The translations under genes were made by a program, and so were the position numbers. A stretch of 64,000 bases of DNA from Haberlea rhodopensis. Taxonomy: Eukaryota; Streptophyta; Magnoliopsida; Lamiales; Gesneriaceae. The notes under the pieces are model-generated. The model saw nothing but the letters and a program-made list of their open reading frames with translations, had not been told where the DNA came from and did no database searches. The stretch's first letter is position 1, and every line of letters starts with the position of its first letter. The DNA is taken from positions 5,146,001-5,210,000 of the forward strand of contig CAJQUN010000014.1 of assembly GCA_907163345.1 (NCBI GenBank), given 5' to 3'. Below, one piece after another: positions 57,570-64,000 of this stretch.

Positions 57570-58550
57570 TCGAATTTTAAGCGTTCTTAACGCGTTATTC
57601 GAGACCAAAGAAATACTCAATTTTAATTCACAATTCATATTTAAGCGCATAGATTCTTAAAACATACAAAGTTCAAGATTCTATTTTTTGTAAACTTGAA
57701 TTTTAAGAGCAAAGCTTAAAATTTGAAACTCGAATTAATCCTTGAGATTTCATTCTCAAGTGTCTTGGAAACTTCATTCCAAACATTATTCTTGATGCAC
57801 ACATGTCAAAATGTTTCGTCAACATTTTTTATTTGTTACTTGATGATTTCTAAATTGCTTCTCCAATGAGCATATCATCAATACACAAGCATACTTATGC
57901 TTTGGGTGTGTACACATTTGTCACACTCGTTAATCTATTTGACAATATGATTTGTCAAACTCTTCATGTCTTTTATTTGGTTTTTGTTATGACTTTAGTT
58001 TGGCTTTCATTTCTAGTTTAGCCAAGTACCCCCACATTTCAAATATTGTAGGAAACTCTCTTTTCCATCATCACAAGGTTTTCGTCCTTGCCTAAATGTG
58101 GTAAGTGATTGAATCCTAGAATTGCAACCCCCACAACTTCGCGTAGTAACAAAGTGCATTGGCGTTCAAGCTTTAGTGTTTCAAGTTCTAAGCGTTATAG
58201 TCTTACAAATCCAAATTCAAGTTTTTATTTCTTGAAAATTTCGGATTTAAGCGTACTTCTTACAAAAGTTGAAACTTGGATAATGTTCTCAAACTCGGTT
58301 CACACTTTGCAATTTAAGCGCACTAACTTAGAAAACTTGAATTCAAGATTTTAAATCTTGCAAATTCATGTTATAAGCGTGCTAGCTTAGAAATTCAAAA
58401 TGAACCAATTTGAGATATTACAACGCCTAATCAAAATTTGTGGCTTCGATTTATCACTTGTGTCTTGTAAGCGTACAAAGCTTAAAAACTCGAATTCAAG
58501 ATTTTATAGTCTTGCAGATTCAAGCTTAAGCGTCAAATTATTAGACAACA
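57570..58550. repeat. Diverged tandem repeats around TTAAGCG
   Basis: TTAAGCG or TAAGCG recurs at about 57586, 57650, 58190, 58248, 58314, 58372, 58470 and 58527, often about 60 bp apart. Related text surrounds each ('aaacttgaattcaagatttt' and 'tagtcttgcagattcaa'). These are decayed units of a roughly 60-bp tandem repeat in the non-coding half of the gag-only element. Confidence 0.6.
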
Positions 58551-58757
58551 CAAGTATAATCTACTCACAATTTCCCATAGCAAAACTCATTTGCTAAATT
58601 TTATTGCAATCTCATTTTTGAAGTGTTTAAACACCTCACTGGCCTCGTTTTTTGCTTCATAGCAAAAAAGTCACAACGATATCATGTGCAAATATTGATA
58701 AAGTAACAAATTACTTTTCTCACATCTCTAGTTTGCACAATATTTCCATCACAAACA

Positions 58758-59396
58758 TCATTTGAGTAACCTTTCGTAAATTTTGTTGTCCTCTTCGATT
58801 CTCAAGCGAACCACAAGGTCTTCAAGATTCATCTCTTTTCGTTTATGCTTGAGATAATTTTTGAAGTCCTTCCATGACGGAGACAACTTTTCAATCATGG
58901 CGGACACTTGGAATGAATCACTTAGAACCATTCCCTCCGCATGAATTTTGTGCATGATTACTTGCAAATCTTGCACTTATGTTATCACAGGCTTTGTATA
59001 AACCATTTTGAAATCCAGGAATCGCCCAATGATGAATTTCTTCAAGCCGGCATCCTCGGATCTATACTTTTCTCCAAGGATTGCCATAATTCCTTGGCTG
59101 TCTTCACTAGACAATACACATTGTATAATGTGTTGTCCAGTCCGTTGAGAATATAATTCTTGCACAAGAAATCGCTTTGATTCCACGCATCAACCGCAAC
59201 CATATTTTGGTTGTCGGTTTCACTCTCCATAATAGTAGGAGCATCCTCATTGCGAAACCTTGTCAACCCCAAGGTTATCAAATAAAACAACATCTTTTGT
59301 TGTCATCGCTTGAAATCGTTCCCATTGAACTTTTCAGGTCTTTCATCATGATGAACGAGAGTCGTTGTTGCACTCGACGAAACCATTTGTTGCTAA
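58758..59396 (-). pseudogene. Copia gag remnant of the gag-only element
   Basis: On the minus strand a start near 59396 (MVSSSATTTL) leads to RPEKFNGNDFKR, then a TGA at 59304-59306 where copia gag has Trp. Next come MLFYLITLGLTRF, AWNQSDFLCKNYILNGL and AKELWQSLEK, a frameshift near 59070, then EDAGLKKFIIGRFLDFKM, IMHKIHAEGMVLSDSFQV, IEKLSPSWKDFKNYLKHKR and LEDLVVRLRIEEDNK. This is the standard order of the copia gag (UBN2-like) domain. The zinc knuckle that normally follows is missing. It is non-functional because of the stop and frameshift. Confidence 0.82.
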
Positions 59397-59410
59397 TATT
59401 GTCTTAAGAT

Positions 59411-59927
59411 TGTTGTTTAAAATTCATTGGGTGTGTATCTTAGGAAAGTAGCAAGCACAACAAATGGCTTTTTAATAAGAATGCCGAGGCGAGATTTATA
59501 ATCTCTGTCCTTAAGACAATATTGCCCCGCTACGGTGCTAACGGGTTACTTTGGCAATTTGTCTCCCAAGATACAACGACTATGATTTGTGATAGGAGCA
59601 CTCCAAATCACAAACCTTTAAACCACAAAGGTCTAAACACGCTCAACCATAACAATGATGAAGACTCACAAAATTACTCAAATTTTGATCTTCAAATATG
59701 ATGTGAATTTCCAAAATTCCATGTCTAATTCATTCAAGGGTTGTTTCTTATATAGTATATCAATTACCAAGTGGTGTCATCAAGAGACACAATTTGGAAG
59801 CATCCATCATGAAAAATTGCACCCCAACATGAATGGACACACCATTTAATTTGGAAGCATCCAATCATAAAAAAATGCACCCCAATATGAATGAACACAC
59901 CATTTAATTTGATTCAAATTTCCAACA
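59411..59927 (-). repeat. Right LTR of the gag-only element
   Basis: 517 bp; it carries a few short insertions relative to the left LTR (for example 'caatattgccccgct' near 59517). The TSD ACATT follows. Confidence 0.9.
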
Positions 59928-59932
59928 ACATT

Positions 59933-61264
59933 TTAACAGAATAGTTGTACTCTTTAAAAGATATTGTGCAATTTGCTGTTCCAAACATGTAAACAGAATA
60001 GTTTTAGTCCCTAAATTTTAGAAGACATCGTGCAATCAATTCTCGCCGTTAACTTTATAATTGAAATTAAAGGCACAATTTAATTTCATAGTTTTTTGAA
60101 AAACTATTAGTTAAATGTACACTAAAATATTTAGGAACTAAAAATAATACGACAATGATGATTTAGAAAATAATTCCACATCATCAATTTATTTATCTTT
60201 TTATATTTTTATAATTATATTTATGAATAAAAATTTGTAATTGTTTGTTATAAATTTACACAATTGATTTAAAATTATTAACAACAGTTTCTCTTTATTA
60301 TAAATATTTATGTACATAAATTTCTTTTTAAACCATTGATTTGTTTTAATATAAAAGATAGAAAATATCAAACTAACTTATTTAAAAAAATAAACTTTGT
60401 ATTAATTTCACTCTGAGTTTTTAAAGTTATAATTTTACGTTAATTTTACGTAAAATTTATAGAAAATTATATATAATAATAAAATATGATAAAATAAAAA
60501 TATACCGTAAGTTTATTTACTATTTTTATCCTTACCAACAATTTTTTTTGGCCTCTAATATTTTAATATAACACTTTTGGTCTCCTAAACTTTAAAAACT
60601 GTGATATATTTAGTATTATCGTTAACTTAATTGTCAAAGATAACATTAGGGACTAAAAATATCACAATTTTTGAAAATTAAGGACAAAAATGTTACGATA
60701 AAATGTTTAGGGACTAAAAGTGTTTTAGTATGAAAATATGATGACTAAAATCATCATTTTCCCGTATTAATCCAAATATGTTAATCTTTTTTTATTTTTT
60801 ATTTTTAGTTCTTTTTCATCGAAGTGTTCATGTGCCACCCAAAAATTAATGACGTGATATTGAATATTGATGGCATGTCTATTGCTATGCTAGTACTTTG
60901 GTGAAAAATGAAGAAAATCTAACTTATCGGATTAAGACCAATCTTTAACTACTTACACGAAAAATATACTTACTTACCGGATTTAGTTTTGCAATTCTTC
61001 CGTTTATTCATAAAACTCAAAATCTGAGTTGTTTTTACAAAAATCGAGCAAACAAGATTAGAACAAAAATTTAGAAACTAAAAGGTAACCAAACAAGCTT
61101 ATAGGTCAAACGCCCTCGGCATTCATCCCAATGTCTGGACATTGCTGAGAGTCATCCACAATGCCCAAGCTATGAACCAAAGTCCACACATGTGTGCGCC
61201 CATGAGGCGTTGCCTGGAGCATCCGAATCGTTATGTTAATGCACAGACTAACGCCAAGACTAGG
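59933..61264. other. AT-rich intergenic region with a MITE-like hairpin
   Basis: No gene. 60535-60760 holds an inverted-repeat sequence related to 52985-53205 ('acttttggtctcctaaac' / 'gtttagggactaaaagtg'). 59990-60160 contains a weaker relative. Otherwise low-complexity. Confidence 0.45.
60535..60760. repeat. Second copy of the 'ggtctcctaaac / gtttagggactaaaag' hairpin element
   Basis: The left arm at about 60555-60590 and right arm at about 60690-60730 are inverted and complementary. The inner sequence includes the phrase 'gggactaaaaatatcac'. Similar in order and length to 52985-53205. Confidence 0.5.
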
Positions 61265-61590
61265 GTGCATTAGTTATTTCTGCTACGAGAGAGATCGACA
61301 CATGACACTCTTGCTATTGTATGGTTTAAAAGATTGGTTATCATCAACTATAGTTTTTTGGTAAAACGGTAGACACTCGAGCTTACAATTGGTATCAGAG
61401 CCCATGCCAAGTTTTCGATTCCCATGGTTTGCACGGACTGCAATTATTGGAGGGAGATTGTAGCCTCTGTTAGGAGAGCGATCGACACATGATATTTTGG
61501 TTATCATACGGTTTAAAAGATTTCATTTGATCATCACCTATATAGTTTTTGGTAATACGACGAATGCTCGATTCTATAAAGACATTTATC
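61265..61590 (+). mobile_element. TRIM-like element, diverged family member
   Basis: Two related blocks ('tgcattagttatttctgct...gagagatcgacacatga' and 'tgcaattattggaggga...gagcgatcgacacatga') flank a good PBS-like 'TTGGTATCAGAGCCC' at about 61388. Same layout as 12387-12736. No TSD set. Confidence 0.5.
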
Positions 61591-62675
61591 ATTTTTTTGC
61601 ATTATTTTTTCTCACGGTGCTAGCATCTATGGTGTTGTATCTAACGTCCCGAACGTTAGTTGCAATGCCCAAGTTTGAATCAGGGGTTCAACACCAATTT
61701 TGAGAAATTTGTCCACGGTGTTGGCGCCCTAGATGTTCCATACAATTTCAAATACTATAGCTAATAGAATCCATATGTTTCTTGGAAGATTCAAACGTTG
61801 CATAGAACTATTAAGTACGAATTTATGCAAAACGGCTAGTTTGAATTTATAGCTTATTTTGATATCTATTAATTGATAAAATGTGAAGGTTAAATTTACT
61901 ACAAATGGGAGCCATTTGGTATGAAGAAAATTACAAGAGCAAGAATTATAAGTGGATTTATTTCTTATTATTTATTCTTGATAGATTGCCATTAAGTCTT
62001 TTGCAATGCAAGCCCAAAATTTTGCAAAATCACCTCAAAATTGCTAAAATATTAAAATAACTTAATCAACCCTCTCTCTAATTCTAACAAACTCATCTGG
62101 TCTGACATCAGAGAATGATCAATTGAAAACAACACGTCATAAGAAAAAAAACCGACATTTATATCTGAAACCTCAACAATCTACAAAAGACTAGGAAGTC
62201 TCATTGTCTAAAATAAGCACGAATTCTATAGAGATTTTAAGGACCTATTTAGTCGTATTTGTACTTATTATTCCTAATTGTGTGTTTGAATAGTATATTT
62301 TATAATGTTTATATGTTTGACTAGATTGTGGAAAACGTTTAAAAATTGAAAAATGGTCAAACATCTCAAGCCACGTAGGAACGACCTGAAAGTAAGTAAG
62401 AAAGCAAAAAACCCGAGAATCGGAGGATAAATTGGTGCCCCATGGCCAACGAAACCTTTAGAAAATCCTACAAATCTCTCGAAATCTTGATAAGTAAGGA
62501 AATAATTAATGAATAATTTTATCATATCTTCCAAGTTTATTTGCAAGACTTGTGTGCGTGTGCTAGTTAATAGTGTTTGAATTTAGTGTCATTTAAGGAT
62601 TTCTAATTCTCTCCCTAGTGGGGTTTTCTCCTTTATGGGGCCTCTCTTCCTTTCTTAAGGTTTTTGTGGCTATCA
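61591..62675. other. Intergenic region
   Basis: No gene recognised. AT-rich; short open frames without domains. Confidence 0.45.
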
Positions 62676-63353
62676 TGTTGGGTTTCCGTACCCCGGCGTC
62701 ACATCCAAACGCAGCGGAAAATAAACAGTAACAAATCTGACACAGGGACGGATCGATTGCGTCTGATTCATATATTAAAATGCGTATATCAAAATAAATG
62801 TACGAAAAGAAAATTACCTATAACAGCGAAATCAATATAATGTCGATGGTCCTCGAGTCCAAGCAACCTGACCAGATCTACAAACCCGGCACCAGTGCTA
62901 GTGTGATGATGACTTTTCTATGAGAGTGTGTATTGAATGACCTTGAAAGTAATATCTCTTTTTCTCAGAAACTAGAATGACATATTTATAGGGTAGTTAA
63001 GTAACTAATGAGCTTTGTGTGTATAAACCCAATATGCCAACTTTTGACTTGTAGGGCATAAAATGCATATATCAAAATAAATGTACGAAAAGAGAATTAC
63101 CGATAACAGCGAAATCAATATGATGTCGGTGGTCCTCGAGTCCAATCAACCTGACCAGATCTACAAACCCGACATCAGTGCTAGTGTGATGACGGCTTTG
63201 CTATGAGAGTGTGTATTGAATGACCTTAAAAGGAACATCTCTTTTTCTTAGAAACTAGAATGACATATTTATAGGTCATTAAGTAACTAATGAGCTTTGG
63301 ATGTATAAAGCCCAATAGGCCAACTTTTGACTTGCAGGGCATATATGCTAACA
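62676..63353 (-). repeat. Copia-type LTR with an internal 273-bp duplication
   Basis: Starts TGTTGGGTTTCC and ends ATGCTAACA. It is followed by 'atctcccacttgcccaaaag', which on the minus strand is a typical copia polypurine tract (CAAGTGGGAGAT). This is therefore the 3' LTR of a minus-strand element. The blocks at 62790-63062 and 63063-63340 are tandem copies with about 273-bp spacing ('atatcaaaataaatgtacga'). Confidence 0.62.
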
Positions 63354-64000
63354 ATCTCCCACTTGCCCAAAAGCCAACACATGAGCACTAAACTCATAAT
63401 CCAAGTATGTCAATCCAATTGAATAACTTGTTGTACAAATGACGTACATAATTATGAGATAAATATATCATACTTTTTAATTTTAGAACTTTCTGTAGAT
63501 GGAACCTTTCCAAACATAAAAACTCCACTAAAGTGAGGAGCTTTCAAAAATTAAACTCATATCGTGAATATCAATCACACAATCTTGAGCACTTAACATT
63601 TAAGTCTCAATTCTCATCGATAGATCGACGGCTGGTTGATTGTGACCCAGCGATGCTCAAGTGTATCATAGTAGTAGGATCACAACCTTTGTGATTTTAG
63701 AAGTCAAACAACTTCTTTGGGCTTACCTTGAATGTCTCATTGTCAATTAAACTACTTTAATAGATAATTACCGAAATATAATTCCAGCAACAACCTACCG
63801 ATTGTGGGTAGCGCCTAGCATCTGCGCTTCATGAAGACCTAGATACAAATGACTAGCAACGTACGAGAACCTGTCAGCCATAGTTAGCATGCAGTACATT
63901 CCTTTCACTCAATATATCTCGACTGAATCTAGAGCATTGGTCGGTCGAGGCCCATACGATTTCAATAACTATGTATCTGTTTCACGTTATATGATTCCTT
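63354..64000 (-). mobile_element. Internal region of a copia-type element, cut by the window end
   Basis: The sequence after the LTR continues to the window edge without coding motifs. It starts with the reverse-strand polypurine tract. The long non-coding stretch next to the 3' LTR resembles the gag-only element at 56209-59927 in design, so this may be another TR-GAG-type element. The remainder lies outside the window. Confidence 0.45.

Larger units (their letters stand above)
56209..59927 (-). mobile_element. Gag-only copia-type LTR element (TR-GAG-like), 3.7 kb
   Basis: LTRs 56209-56706 and 59411-59927 (TGTTGTTTAAAA...TTTCCAACA) and TSD ACATT (56204-56208 and 59928-59932). The element reads on the minus strand: gag remnant at 58758-59396, then about 2 kb of non-coding DNA with diverged TTAAGCG repeats, then a short purine-rich TGTGGCGGAT next to the left LTR. 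No protease, integrase or RT motifs are present. This fits terminal-repeat retrotransposons with a GAG domain, which rely on other elements for mobility. I could not find a clear tRNA-iMet PBS. Confidence 0.85.

Overview
This window is nuclear DNA from a flowering plant, probably a eudicot. The signs are intron-split plant genes, long AT-rich spacers, nested LTR retrotransposons of the Tat (Ty3/gypsy) and Sirevirus (Ty1/copia) lineages, TRIM- and SINE-like elements, and solo LTRs. I see no bacterial operons, rRNA, tRNA genes or CRISPR arrays. The species cannot be named from the sequence alone.

Three host genes are recognisable. (1) 1922-8580 is a decayed, intron-containing copy of the Mediator subunit gene MED25. 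It keeps pieces of the N-terminal vWA exons and the glutamine-rich last exon, lacks the middle, and has a gypsy-element fragment in its place. (2) 10622-12097 is an intact, intronless aspartic protease of the ASPG1 type. It is followed by a 5'-truncated duplicate at 15738-16802 with a new start codon. (3) 48481-49473 is an intact, intronless carboxylesterase of the CXE17 type.

Most of the rest is repeat-driven. A direct tandem duplication of about 4.7 kb (11061-15765 and 15766-30280, junction on 5 bp of microhomology) copied the protease domain and its downstream DNA. A 9,780-bp Tat-lineage element (18720-28499, minus strand, TSD TAATC) then landed in the second copy. It has two RNase H domains, two tandem-repeat arrays, and a plus-strand (antisense) gene with its own TATA box and two introns. 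At 32053-43878 a solo-LTR-like element (TSD AGCAC) is split by a 10.5-kb Sirevirus (32801-43274, TSD GAAGA) that carries gag, a frameshifted pol and an extra third reading frame. Further right are a LINE remnant, a solo LTR with an internal 27-bp minisatellite (54299-55739, TSD GTATG), a gag-only copia element (56209-59927, TSD ACATT), and the start of another copia-type element running off the window end (62676-64000).

The order of events can be read partly from the sequence. SINE and TRIM-like insertions predate the segmental duplication because both copies carry them. The Tat element postdates it, being in one copy only and having nearly identical LTRs. The Sirevirus postdates the solo LTR it interrupts. 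All retroelement reading frames show frameshifts or stops, so none looks autonomous as it stands.
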